The position numbers were made by a program, and so were the translations under genes. This document shows, piece after piece, positions 6,995 to 15,524 of a DNA stretch of 64,000 nt. The notes under the pieces are model-generated. The model ran no database searches, was not told where the DNA came from, and was given only the letters and a program-made list of their open reading frames with translations. The DNA is from Pseudoalteromonas ruthenica (GTDB lineage: Bacteria > Pseudomonadota > Gammaproteobacteria > Enterobacterales > Alteromonadaceae), in the NCBI RefSeq assembly GCF_008808095.1, contig NZ_CP023396.1, positions 496,001 to 560,000 on the forward strand. Reading direction: 5' to 3'. Every line of letters begins with the position of its first letter. The first letter of the stretch is position 1.

Positions 6995-8178
6995 CCGGCT
7001 GCCTCCATGCGCGCGCGCCACGCCTTAAATTGTGCTTCATAGTTCTGCTGTGCCTGCTCCTTAGCGAGTGCCTCAATGGCTTGGTAACGCACCGTTTCAC
7101 TGTTTTTAGCATAGTATTCATAGGCTTTTTCCGTGCTCATTAGTACTAGCCACTTGTTTTCAGGCGTGCGTACTGGGCGCGATAAGGTATCTGTTGGCAA
7201 CGTGAATGCCAGTTGCTTGGCAAATACCGGGGCGCTGTCGTTATCGCGACTTAATACGCTATTTTGTTTGCCGAATACGTTTTCTTTGTCGCCCATTGCG
7301 CTAATAAAACCCTGACTTTTGGCTTGTTGATAGAACTTTTGCGCTTGCTCATGCTGATCAAACTGAACACCGTAAGCTCGTACTTTGGCAATATAGCGAA
7401 AGCGCTCGCGGTGACGCTCATAATAGGCAACGATATCTTGCTCTTTGATGTCCTGTTTGAGGCGCTCCAGCTCAGCACTGCTGCCGTGCATGGTTTGTTG
7501 TACGCCGAGCTCGGTTAATAGGCTAGGGCGAAGAATATCTGCCAAAGCGATGTCTTGTAGGCGCTCAAGGCTGAACTGATGGCTCTTGAGCAGAGGGCTC
7601 ACCAATAGGGCGCTTTGACGAAATTGATGCCAACGTTGCAACTCGCTATGAAATACGGACATGTCACCTTGATGCAACTTATATTTTATCTGCATCGACA
7701 TGCTCTGGTAAAAATCTGCCATGTTCAAGGTGTTAGATAATGCCGTGGCATCCAGTAGCTTGATGCCTGCGAGCTTATTCACGGTGGCTTGATTGAGTGC
7801 ACCATCGGCCGGGTAGTTCCCCAGTGTGCGGCGTAACCAATCATCATTGTAAGCAGGGTTAAGCGCCAACGGCGCTATGGCATTGTCGTCTAACCAGCCT
7901 TGAGCCTGCCAAGCGCTCAGTAAGTAGCGGCGCACATGATAGTGATTGTTGAAGCCCACGGTAGCTTGGCGAACCACTAATGATGGAAAACGCTGATGTG
8001 CTTGGTGTAGCAAAAAAGCATTCTCCACCAACCTTTGACGGGTGTGCGCCGCTAAATCGGCACTGTGTTGTTGGTATACAGTGCGCATAAAGCGCACTTC
8101 AGCATTGCTCGGCAGTTGCGAGAATGACGAAAAAGATAGGCCAATAAGGCCTATCCAGATAAAAATCCTGAACCCCAT
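6991..8178 (-). CDS. Exported parvulin-type peptidyl-prolyl isomerase-like protein
   Basis: 395 residues with a signal peptide (cleavage about residue 20-25). The long N-terminal two thirds are helical with no recognised motif, as in SurA/PrsA-type foldases, and the segment around 250-350 resembles a divergent rotamase domain (KVRAYGVQF, then QAKSQGFISAMG, then FTLPTDTLSRPV and W-VLM). Typical parvulin HIL and GYH residues are poorly kept, so isomerase activity may be lost. A Lys/Gln-rich C-terminal helix follows. It starts within a TAATG overlap with the phospholipase-like gene and ends in an ATGA overlap with the next, so the three are one translational unit. Confidence 0.65.
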   Translation of the reverse strand: MGFRIFIWIGLIGLSFSSFSQLPSNAEVRFMRTVYQQHSADLAAHTRQRLVENAFLLHQAHQRFPSLVVRQATVGFNNHYHVRRYLLSAWQAQGWLDDNAIAPLALNPAYNDDWLRRTLGNYPADGALNQATVNKLAGIKLLDATALSNTLNMADFYQSMSMQIKYKLHQGDMSVFHSELQRWHQFRQSALLVSPLLKSHQFSLERLQDIALADILRPSLLTELGVQQTMHGSSAELERLKQDIKEQDIVAYYERHRERFRYIAKVRAYGVQFDQHEQAQKFYQQAKSQGFISAMGDKENVFGKQNSVLSRDNDSAPVFAKQLAFTLPTDTLSRPVRTPENKWLVLMSTEKAYEYYAKNSETVRYQAIEALAKEQAQQNYEAQFKAWRARMEAAG

Positions 8179-9197
8179 TAACGCTGCTCCATGGCATGGT
8201 TAAGCAGGTGCACGACCATGGCAATAGCATGAGGAATAACAAGGCGTCCGGTGTTGACCCGATCGTAGTGATCTTCAGAGTTAAGTACGATGCCGCCTTG
8301 AGCGTAACTAAACGCCCCCCCTTGCGTGAGGAGTGGGCGAATATCTTGTTGTTGTGGGTCAAGGGCGCTAAAGCTATCCATGGCATCACGCACTAAGCTC
8401 ATATCATTGAGCTGCTCTTGGTCATAGTAGTCTTTTACCCAACCCTCCCAACTAGAATGGTTAAGTGCTGAGGTTGTCCAGGTATGGTGTGGTTGCAATA
8501 AGTCTGTGGTGTGAAAGACAAATCCCAGCACCTGTGGGTTGCCGCTTTGCAGGTAGCTTTGATACCAGTACTGGCCCAAGTTATCTAAAGGTTGGAAGGG
8601 CATATCCTCAAAGTCATCGTACATGCTGTATTGCGAGTGGCTACCGATACGGTAGTTGCGCTCGGTGACGCCATAGCTATTGTATTTGCTACTGTCGGCA
8701 TTGAACCAACCGGTCTCACCGCCTTGACCATCATCGAGGTAGTCCCCCTTGAGCCATGTGGCGGCTAGTTTATCTACATCGCCCCAGACCGTGAGCTTTT
8801 GGTAATTGTAGCCACCAAAATCATTGCCGTGCACGTCGGCACCTTGGCTGTGATTTTGAAAGTGCCAATAACTGGTGTATTTAACGATGCTTTTCGCAGC
8901 ACCCCAAAGTGGCGCTTGTACGCACGACCCAGTTATTGCACCGCAAAAGAAGGTATCTTCAAAGTCATCCACATCATAAGCTGACTGGCCCAGTAAATCG
9001 GCGAGAATGTCCACCGACATATTGTTTTGTTGTGCATACTGCTTAAGCTCAGCATAGGCTGTGGTATTCGGATTCTGCTGCATATAAGCAACGGCATCGA
9101 TAACGATACGCTTATGAGTCTCTTGGCTAAAAGCATGTGCTTGGCTGGTGGCCGCACTTGCTATCAGCAGTGCGGCAATAAGGTGTTGTTTTTTCAT
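8178..9197 (-). CDS. Secreted zinc-dependent phospholipase C / S1-P1 nuclease-like enzyme
   Basis: 339 residues. A clear signal peptide ends at AHA (20-22), giving a mature N-terminus F23-S-Q-E-T-H28. In zinc phospholipases C and S1/P1 nucleases the free N-terminal residue and a nearby His bind zinc, and this start resembles that of Bacillus PC-PLC (W-S-A-E-D-K-H). Further zinc-ligand patterns follow: H229-T-T-D232, H237/H238 and H247-S-S-W-E251, plus Asp-rich 75-81. The protein should hydrolyse phospholipid head groups or other phosphodiesters outside the inner membrane. Two accessory genes are coupled downstream. Its leader holds a Pho-box-like repeat and an inverted repeat. Family fairly sure, substrate unknown. 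Confidence 0.75.
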   Translation of the reverse strand: MKKQHLIAALLIASAATSQAHAFSQETHKRIVIDAVAYMQQNPNTTAYAELKQYAQQNNMSVDILADLLGQSAYDVDDFEDTFFCGAITGSCVQAPLWGAAKSIVKYTSYWHFQNHSQGADVHGNDFGGYNYQKLTVWGDVDKLAATWLKGDYLDDGQGGETGWFNADSSKYNSYGVTERNYRIGSHSQYSMYDDFEDMPFQPLDNLGQYWYQSYLQSGNPQVLGFVFHTTDLLQPHHTWTTSALNHSSWEGWVKDYYDQEQLNDMSLVRDAMDSFSALDPQQQDIRPLLTQGGAFSYAQGGIVLNSEDHYDRVNTGRLVIPHAIAMVVHLLNHAMEQR

Positions 9198-9200
9198 AAT

Positions 9201-9240
9201 GTTCCCGTTTTTTAAATGTTAAGTGTATTAAAATGGGAAC
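9201..9240 (-). promoter_or_regulatory. Inverted repeat in the phospholipase-like leader
   Basis: Arms 9201-9211 (GTTCCCGTTTT) and 9230-9240 (AAAATGGGAAC) are complementary with a single mismatch across an 18-nt gap. The arm next to the start codon carries the only SD-like sequence, GGGAAC, so a transcript covering both arms could hide it. It could instead be a protein operator, since it overlaps a possible -10. Confidence 0.45.
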
Positions 9241-9260
9241 GTCTTACATTGAGGTTACAT
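9227..9260 (-). promoter_or_regulatory. Possible Pho-box-like promoter of the phospholipase operon
   Basis: On the minus strand, ATGTAAC (9254-9260) and ATGTAAG (9243-9249) form a direct repeat of period 11 with a 4-bp spacer, the geometry of a PhoB box, though each half matches the CTGTCAT consensus at only four of seven positions. TTTAAT, a good -10, lies exactly 10 bp further on (9227-9232). Confidence 0.35.
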
Positions 9261-9292
9261 AAAGGTTAATTATTTGATCTATTTTTATGTCT

Positions 9293-10849
9293 TTATAATT
9301 TCTCTACATTATCGATGCACCACTGCGCTCGTTCTAACACCTGCTGTTGCTGGCGTTTATCTTGTTTATCCCAATTTCGGTATATCATGCCGATGCGGTG
9401 ATTATTCCCAAAGCGCTGACGGTGGCGAACCATAAAGTGCCAGTAAAGACTGTTAAATGGGCATGCCTGCTCGCCTACTTTTTCGCGAACGTTATAGTGG
9501 CAGTGTTTGCAGTAATCGCTCATTTTGTTGATGTAGTTGCCACCACTGCTGTAAGGTTTGGTAGCAATAATGCCGCCATCGGCAAATTGGCTCATGCCCC
9601 GAGTGTTGGGCATTTCCACCCATTCAATGGCGTCTACATAAATACCTAAGTACCAGGCATCGACGGCATCGGGGTCAACGCCCAGTAGTAAGCAAAAATT
9701 GCCGGTGATCATTAAGCGTTGGATATGGTGGGCGTAGGCATAATCAAGGCTTTGGCCAATAGCGTGGCTAAGACAGGCCATATTGGTTTTTCCATGCCAG
9801 AAAAACTCCGGCAGTGGCGCCGAGGCCTCTAGAGTATTTAACGAGCTATATTTGGGCATGTTAGCCCAGTAAATCCCACGCACATACTCACGCCAACCGA
9901 GGATTTGTCGAATAAAGCCTTCAACCTGAGCTAGGTTTATGGCGCCATCACTTTGCTCATAGGCCGAAGTGGCCGCGTTGATCACTTGCATGGGGTGCAG
10001 CATTTTACTGTTTAGCGCGAATGATAACCGGCTGTGATAAAGGCTCCACTGGCTGTCACTTTGACAGGTCATGGCATCTTGGAAGGTACCAAAACAAGGC
10101 AGTAAGTGGTCACAAAAATAGCGCAGTAATTGCTTTGCCTGTTTGCGGCTCACAGGCCATAACAGTCTGTCACTGCCTTGGCCTATAGTACTTACCTTAT
10201 GGCGGGTGATGCGCTCTTTGATGCTACGCACATCGTTATCAAAGCACAGTGGCTGAGGCAGTTCGGTGAGGTCTTGTTGGTTTAGCTTATTGCGATTTTC
10301 TTTATCAAAATTCCACCGCTCTCCCAAAGGCTTGTCGCCCTGCATCAACACCTTAAAGCGTCGGCGCATTTTACGGTAAAACTGCTCCATAGTGTGATGG
10401 GTGTCGGCCTGAAAGTAATCGCTCAGCTCATTAAAGCCCAACAAGAAGTGTTCACTATCATAGGCGTTCAAGGTGATGTCTGCACCGAGGTTTAAGTCGC
10501 GCAGTTGCTCATATAAGCGATATTCATCAGGCAGTTGGTAGCTGAGGGTATTGGCACTAAAGCGCTTCACCTGGGCCTGGAGTAGGTGCGCTAAATCATC
10601 ATAACCCTGTGTATCATCGAGAGTCAGGTGAAGAACACGGTGCCCAGCTAATTCCAGGGCTTCGGCAAAGCGAGCCATGGCAGCGAAAAAAGCACACACT
10701 TTTTGAATATGATGCTGGGTATACTGCATTTCTTGGTGTAGCTCAGCAATGATATACAGTACATCGTCGCACTTGTGTTCAAACCAGCTATGTTGCGCAT
10801 TTAACTGATCGCCGAGAATAAGGCGGATTTCTTTGTAGTTTTCACTCAT
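9293..10849 (-). CDS. FeS-BCP family photolyase / cryptochrome ((6-4) photolyase PhrB type)
   Basis: 518 residues of the bacterial iron-sulfur cryptochrome/photolyase group, opening with RLILGDQLN. The four cysteines that bind the [4Fe-4S] cluster are visible at C359, C447, C450 and C463, with the same spacing as in Agrobacterium PhrB. The FAD-binding C-terminal half (GWREYVRGIYW, NMPNTRGMSQFADGG) is intact. Members repair (6-4) pyrimidine photoproducts with light or act as light sensors; they use FAD and a lumazine antenna. The start lies inside the end of the DASH gene (8-bp overlap), so both are translated from one mRNA. Confidence 0.9.
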   Translation of the reverse strand: MSENYKEIRLILGDQLNAQHSWFEHKCDDVLYIIAELHQEMQYTQHHIQKVCAFFAAMARFAEALELAGHRVLHLTLDDTQGYDDLAHLLQAQVKRFSANTLSYQLPDEYRLYEQLRDLNLGADITLNAYDSEHFLLGFNELSDYFQADTHHTMEQFYRKMRRRFKVLMQGDKPLGERWNFDKENRNKLNQQDLTELPQPLCFDNDVRSIKERITRHKVSTIGQGSDRLLWPVSRKQAKQLLRYFCDHLLPCFGTFQDAMTCQSDSQWSLYHSRLSFALNSKMLHPMQVINAATSAYEQSDGAINLAQVEGFIRQILGWREYVRGIYWANMPKYSSLNTLEASAPLPEFFWHGKTNMACLSHAIGQSLDYAYAHHIQRLMITGNFCLLLGVDPDAVDAWYLGIYVDAIEWVEMPNTRGMSQFADGGIIATKPYSSGGNYINKMSDYCKHCHYNVREKVGEQACPFNSLYWHFMVRHRQRFGNNHRIGMIYRNWDKQDKRQQQQVLERAQWCIDNVEKL

Positions 10850-12161
10850 GAGTCACCCCTTGTTGGGGCCAGCCGGTGTAATCTTGATAGTCGATGTCGC
10901 TTTGGCTCGCTTCGCCTTGCCAACGGCTAATAAACTCGCCATCGGGATCAAATTGCTGTTGTTGTTTCGCTAGATTGAAATGACGGCCGCCACGAGGGTC
11001 GGCGCCTACACCCGCGATATATTGCCAATTGCCATAGTTGCTGGCGCTGTCGTAATCAATCAACATGCGTTCAAAATAGGCGGCGCCATAACGCCAATCA
11101 AGATTGAGTTCGTTGACAAAGCAGCTAGCAACAATTTGCCTGCCCCGATTGGACATCCAGCCGGTGGTATTAAGTTCATGCATCAGGGCGTTAACCAACG
11201 CATAGGGGGTGTTGCCTTGGCACCACGCTTGGTAGCGCTGAGCGTAAAAGCTGGTTTGTGGCTTAGCGCTATTGGCGCCTGCAAAACAATATAATTGCTT
11301 ACCTTGTTTTATAGCCAGCCACTGAAAGTACTCGCGCCACAATAGTTCAAAGTAAATCCAGTACGTTGATTCGTTGGCACCGTGCTGTGCTTCATAGTTA
11401 CGCAATTTGCTGAGCATCAGGCGTGCACTTAAAGCGCCGTTTGCTAACCAAGGTGACAGTGCCGTCGAAAAGTGCTGACCTTGAAGCGCGTTGCGCGTTT
11501 CTTTATAGCGACTGGGTGCATCCGTCGCAAAATAGTTCTCAAGCGCGTGTGCAGCGCTTTGTGCAAACCAAGGCGTGAGTACAGAGGTGGATGCATCACC
11601 TTGGATATAAAGGTTTTGCCTAACGGGGACGCTAGGAGCAAGCTGTGTTGGCGCTGCAAGCGGTTCATCGGCACTTAGCTCAGACTCAACGGCTTTGCGG
11701 AATTGACTAAAGGTGCTGGGTAGCTCATCCACAGGGCCTGGGAGTTGTGCCAAGGTGAACAGCGTATGATCATGATCTTGAATCAGCTCAATAGCGTTGT
11801 AGCGCTCTTCAATATGAGCGATAGCTATTCGCTCATCCCAGCCATGCTGATGCCCTACGCCTAGGTGAGTGATGTCATGAACGCCAACCAGTTCGTCGAG
11901 TGTCTTAAGATTATCAATGCAGCACAGTGAGTGATGATAAGGCGCTAGTGCTTGGCCTAGGTGGTGTAGTGTTTGCTCAACAAATGCAGTGCGCGCAGGC
12001 CCTTGCTCGCGAGCATTGTAAATGGCGCGCGATGGCACAGTGAGTGTGTGCAACGGACAATACGCCAATATAAGCCGATCAACTTGTGAAGATAATCGCC
12101 TAAGTGTCTGATTGTCTTCTAATCTCAGATCGTGATAAAAAAGATAGAGCCCCGTTTTCAT
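10842..12161 (-). CDS. DASH-family cryptochrome / photolyase
   Basis: 439 residues with an N-terminal photolyase alpha/beta antenna domain (LYLFYHDLRLEDNQTL) and an FAD-binding helical domain with ELLWREYF, TGWMSNRGRQ, LIDYDSASNYGNWQYIAGVG and DPRGGRHFN. The sequence NYGNWQY and the GGRHFN tail mark the DASH group. CRY-DASH proteins repair cyclobutane pyrimidine dimers in single-stranded or looped DNA and may also sense blue light. It is the first gene of a two-gene operon and is divergent from the DUF4124 gene across 124 bp. Confidence 0.9.
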   Translation of the reverse strand: MKTGLYLFYHDLRLEDNQTLRRLSSQVDRLILAYCPLHTLTVPSRAIYNAREQGPARTAFVEQTLHHLGQALAPYHHSLCCIDNLKTLDELVGVHDITHLGVGHQHGWDERIAIAHIEERYNAIELIQDHDHTLFTLAQLPGPVDELPSTFSQFRKAVESELSADEPLAAPTQLAPSVPVRQNLYIQGDASTSVLTPWFAQSAAHALENYFATDAPSRYKETRNALQGQHFSTALSPWLANGALSARLMLSKLRNYEAQHGANESTYWIYFELLWREYFQWLAIKQGKQLYCFAGANSAKPQTSFYAQRYQAWCQGNTPYALVNALMHELNTTGWMSNRGRQIVASCFVNELNLDWRYGAAYFERMLIDYDSASNYGNWQYIAGVGADPRGGRHFNLAKQQQQFDPDGEFISRWQGEASQSDIDYQDYTGWPQQGVTHE

Positions 12162-12285
12162 GGTGCACCTCGGTTATTACGAATACCGCTGTGGTACGTT
12201 TGAACGCCGCACATGGATCCTTCGCATGTGGCTATGCATCAGCTAGACTTGAGATAGGTACGCGCTCTGGCGCTTAGGAGAAAAA

Positions 12286-13068
12286 ATGATTCGCTTGTTT
12301 GTTATAACAGTGTTTACCGCCGCTTTACCGGTGAGTGCTGGCACCACAGTATATCAATGCACCAAAAATGGCACTGTAGAATTTTCGCAGCTCCCTTGCT
12401 CTAAAGATGCCAAGACAGTGGTGGTTAATACCATTGCCGCCGACACTTCAAGCGCAGATAAGCCGCAAAGCGACAGTGATATTGAGGGGTATATACGCAA
12501 TCAGCAGGCGGATAAAGAAATTGCCCAGCACCGCGATAAAATAGAGACTTACACACGTCAAATGCAAGAAGAAATTGCGCGCTTGAAAGATCAGTCAGAT
12601 GCCCAAGTTAATAACCTCACTGGAGCTGAAAAAGACCAAGCCATTGCCAAAGAAATGGAGGCGGTGAGTAAGCGTTATCAAGCGTTGATCGATCGGGAGC
12701 AAATGCATATTGACCGTTTGCTGGCCCAAAAAGAGATCTTTAAAGACAGTGCAGCAAATGCCCCAGACAGCATCGACAGTTTTATTCGCTTGCAGCAAAT
12801 TGACCGCGATATGCGCCAGCATCTGGATAAAATTGACACCTATCACACGCGTTTAGACAATGAATTAGAAGCGCTGCAAGAGGAAGCGGCGCAAGCTCCG
12901 GATAACCTCGTTGATGCTACTTATGACAATGCCTTGTCGCAACGTATGTCAGCAGTAACGGCTAAGTACACCACCTTGATTGATGTTGAACAAAAAGGGT
13001 TAGCGCGGCTATCTCAAGAGCGCGCCGAATTAATGCAAAAAGCCAAGGAAAACAAAGACACGAACTGA
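12286..13068 (+). CDS. DUF4124 protein with long coiled coil
   Basis: 260 residues. A signal peptide (1-19) is followed by a DUF4124 unit (YQCTKNGTVEFSQLPC, about 24-40, with its two cysteines). The rest is highly charged helix in two similar stretches: DKEIAQHRDKIETYTRQMQ and DRDMRQHLDKIDTYHTRLD are near repeats, each followed by an A-(V/M)-K-Y-LID-EQ segment. This internal duplication suggests a two-repeat coiled coil in the periplasm. Function is unknown. The SD is TAGGAG. Nothing in the neighbourhood points to a partner. Confidence 0.75.
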   Translation: MIRLFVITVFTAALPVSAGTTVYQCTKNGTVEFSQLPCSKDAKTVVVNTIAADTSSADKPQSDSDIEGYIRNQQADKEIAQHRDKIETYTRQMQEEIARLKDQSDAQVNNLTGAEKDQAIAKEMEAVSKRYQALIDREQMHIDRLLAQKEIFKDSAANAPDSIDSFIRLQQIDRDMRQHLDKIDTYHTRLDNELEALQEEAAQAPDNLVDATYDNALSQRMSAVTAKYTTLIDVEQKGLARLSQERAELMQKAKENKDTN

Positions 13069-13070
13069 TG

Positions 13071-13105
13071 TCCACCAGCGCGATTCTGAGACTCGCGCTG
13101 GTGGA
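13071..13105. other. Long perfect hairpin between convergent genes
   Basis: A 13-bp perfect inverted repeat (13071-13083 and 13093-13105) with a 9-nt loop, directly after the DUF4124 stop codon and before the end of the decarboxylase gene. There is no U-run on either side, so it is not a standard terminator; it may protect 3' ends or block read-through from both sides. Confidence 0.7.
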
Positions 13106-13139
13106 GTAAGGTTAGCTTTTGAACTTCAGCTCTAGAGGG

Positions 13140-14312
13140 CTAACCCAATTGCGCCATGCTCAGTGCACTATCGACACTAATAACAGGCGCTTTGGCGAAG
13201 AAATTAAAATCAGTACTCGTTGTCCATGTGTAAGCGCCCATATTAGCGGTAAATACTCGCTCGCCATCCTGCAGTTGCGCCATATTCACATGCTCTGTAA
13301 TGACATCTATGCTATCGCATGTTGGCCCCGCTAAAACACACGGCTGCTCTGGGGCTTGGTGCAAAGTGTAAAAGCGTTGCGCAGGCTCGCCGTACACGCG
13401 GCCGCTAAACGCACCATATACGCCATCATCCATATAATACCAAGGCTTACCGCCGCGCAGGCTTTGGCCCATTACACTCATTACGTGCACCATGGCCGAG
13501 GCAACAATATAACGACCAGGTTCTGCAATAAAATGGGTGGTTTGCGGCCACTGCGCCAACGCTTCGCGAATGGGTGCACAATAGCTATCGATATCAATGT
13601 TGTCGTTTTGATAACTCACCGGAAAGCCACCGCCAATATCCAATGTATTCATGGCAGGCAAACCCGCGCGTCGAGCTAATTCAAAGACTTCTTTACATTG
13701 CTCTATTGCTGCCACGTATTTATGAGGATCGCGTGTTTGTGAGCCTACATGGAATGACAGCCCGCGCACGCGAATACCCATGCTATGAGCTTGTTGCAAC
13801 AATGGCAAAGCTTGTGCTGGTGTTACGCCAAACTTTTTCGACAAATCAGCAGCCGCATCTTCATTTAAGAAGCTTAAACGCAGTAACAGCTCAACCTCAT
13901 GGTTATAAGACGCAAACTTACGTAACTCATTGGCACTGTCGAATACAAAGGTATTGCACCCATAAGCCAAGGCATGCTCAATATCGGTCACGCGCTTGAC
14001 CGGGTGAGTGTGAATGGTTTTACTTGCTGGCACAGCACACTGAGCCACCACATCCACTTCACCATTGGTCGCAAGGTCAAAACTGCCGCCCAGCGCGTCT
14101 AAGGCGCGTACCACATCTGCATGAGGTAGGGGCTTTAGAGCATAGTGTAAAGTCACCCCCGGAAGCGCAGCATGAAGCGCTAGGTAGTTTTCGCGAACAC
14201 GGTCAATATCCAGCACCAGTAAAGGGGTACCGTATTGATTGGCAAGTTGGTCGGCTTGTACGAATTGCTCGGTAAATGAGTGAGCAGGAGCTCGCAAAGA
14301 AGAAACAGACAT
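13140..14312 (-). CDS. PLP-dependent ornithine/lysine-type decarboxylase (alanine-racemase fold)
   Basis: 390 residues of the fold-III Orn/DAP/Arg decarboxylase family. The PLP-binding Lys is K60 in HYALKPLPH; the HVG motif is at 188-190, GGGF at 227-230, EPGRY at 264-268, and the inter-subunit catalytic Cys-Asp in GPTCDSID at C332/D333. Length and motifs match eukaryote-like ornithine decarboxylases, which make putrescine from ornithine; some relatives also use lysine to make cadaverine, and I cannot separate the two. It is cytoplasmic and dimeric by family. An SD-like GGAG precedes the ATG. No polyamine neighbour is present. Confidence 0.85.
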   Translation of the reverse strand: MSVSSLRAPAHSFTEQFVQADQLANQYGTPLLVLDIDRVRENYLALHAALPGVTLHYALKPLPHADVVRALDALGGSFDLATNGEVDVVAQCAVPASKTIHTHPVKRVTDIEHALAYGCNTFVFDSANELRKFASYNHEVELLLRLSFLNEDAAADLSKKFGVTPAQALPLLQQAHSMGIRVRGLSFHVGSQTRDPHKYVAAIEQCKEVFELARRAGLPAMNTLDIGGGFPVSYQNDNIDIDSYCAPIREALAQWPQTTHFIAEPGRYIVASAMVHVMSVMGQSLRGGKPWYYMDDGVYGAFSGRVYGEPAQRFYTLHQAPEQPCVLAGPTCDSIDVITEHVNMAQLQDGERVFTANMGAYTWTTSTDFNFFAKAPVISVDSALSMAQLG

Positions 14313-14468
14313 AATAACTCCAAAATTGAATTTGGATAGTTACTCTTCGCCTTGGCTGGAGGGCTGTACTAGGATTGGCTATCGAATTAAAGTGGCGCAA
14401 TAATAGTTAAATTATCGCGCCATGCAAGCAAAAATTTAAAATATTTTTAGTCTTTAATTTTCAATAGC

Positions 14469-15464
14469 TTATTGGGCTATGTCAAAGGTAACTTGAGCGT
14501 CTTCACCGCTTGTCACCGTGACTGTCTGTTGCTGATATAGCGTAAACGACTCATCGAGGATTTCGGCGTCATCAATGTGTGCAGCACAAGTGTAGGCTAG
14601 CTGATATTCACCTGGAGCGACAAAGCCGATTTCGAACTCATAACGTTCATCTTCCTCATCGTAGCTCACGCCACCGGTCGCGATAGGTGCATCAGCCGCA
14701 ACCGTTTCGCCGTCAAGGTACAAATCTTTAGGCTCACTGACATCGCTATTATAGAGATATACGGCATGACCAAACCCCCCGGTGGCAGGCGCGATATCTG
14801 CATTGTCAGTTTCGCAGTTTTGTACCAACTGCTGGCTAACTACACCCTCGATATCTTCCACTTGGGCAAGGTTTTCTAGGCGAATTCCTGTGGGTTTAAG
14901 CTTAACTTCGTTACTGTTACTTGGGTTGACCAAAGATTTTTTCAGGTCAAATTCAAGCACGAAGTCGTTGTCACCACTGACCAAAGTGAAGTCATTAATT
15001 TGAATTTCACCGATGCCGTCATTGCCCTTACGGGTGACAACAAGTGGCACGACAGTGTCATCGTTATAAACCAGATGTGAAGTCATCTCGATATTGGCCA
15101 TATCGCCATTGACTATATCAGCGCGCAGCCATTCATAGTCACCGGCAGCAACAAGCTCATCATCGATAAGCGCAAACACATCATCACCAGTGTAGTCCAG
15201 TAAGTTTACCATCACGGGTTGATCTGGGTTCTCTTCAGAGCGGGTCTCAAAGGTTGGCATCTCACCATCGCCCGCGTTTAAGGTAATGCTGTCAAAGGCA
15301 ACCCACACTGCTTTAACGTTACTTACTGGCGCATCAGATACGCCTAACGAGAACTCTGCTTGTGTCGGCTCTGGGTTGGTGATGTTGTCGTCATTATCGT
15401 CCGAACCCCCACAGCCACTAAGTAAAACGGCGCTAATTGCACTCGCAAGAATCAGTTTATTCAT
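14469..15464 (-). CDS. DUF4382 lipoprotein
   Basis: 331 residues from ATG 15464, chosen because GGAG lies 8 bp upstream and the signal peptide then starts properly (MNKLILASAI). The lipobox LLSGC gives a lipidated cysteine near residue 18, followed by an acidic linker. Residues about 35-180 match DUF4382: SDAPVSNVKAVWVAFDSI, then a long beta-rich segment with DLKKSL. The C-terminal part (VEGVVSQQ..., PGEYQLAYTC) is another beta-domain of carboxypeptidase-regulatory-like character. A surface or periplasmic lipoprotein of unknown role. Confidence 0.8.
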   Translation of the reverse strand: MNKLILASAISAVLLSGCGGSDDNDDNITNPEPTQAEFSLGVSDAPVSNVKAVWVAFDSITLNAGDGEMPTFETRSEENPDQPVMVNLLDYTGDDVFALIDDELVAAGDYEWLRADIVNGDMANIEMTSHLVYNDDTVVPLVVTRKGNDGIGEIQINDFTLVSGDNDFVLEFDLKKSLVNPSNSNEVKLKPTGIRLENLAQVEDIEGVVSQQLVQNCETDNADIAPATGGFGHAVYLYNSDVSEPKDLYLDGETVAADAPIATGGVSYDEEDERYEFEIGFVAPGEYQLAYTCAAHIDDAEILDESFTLYQQQTVTVTSGEDAQVTFDIAQ

Positions 15465-15524
15465 TAAATGTACTCCGTCAGATTGCACACTTATCTAGCG
15501 TAGCAAAGTTACCTGAACACTGTT

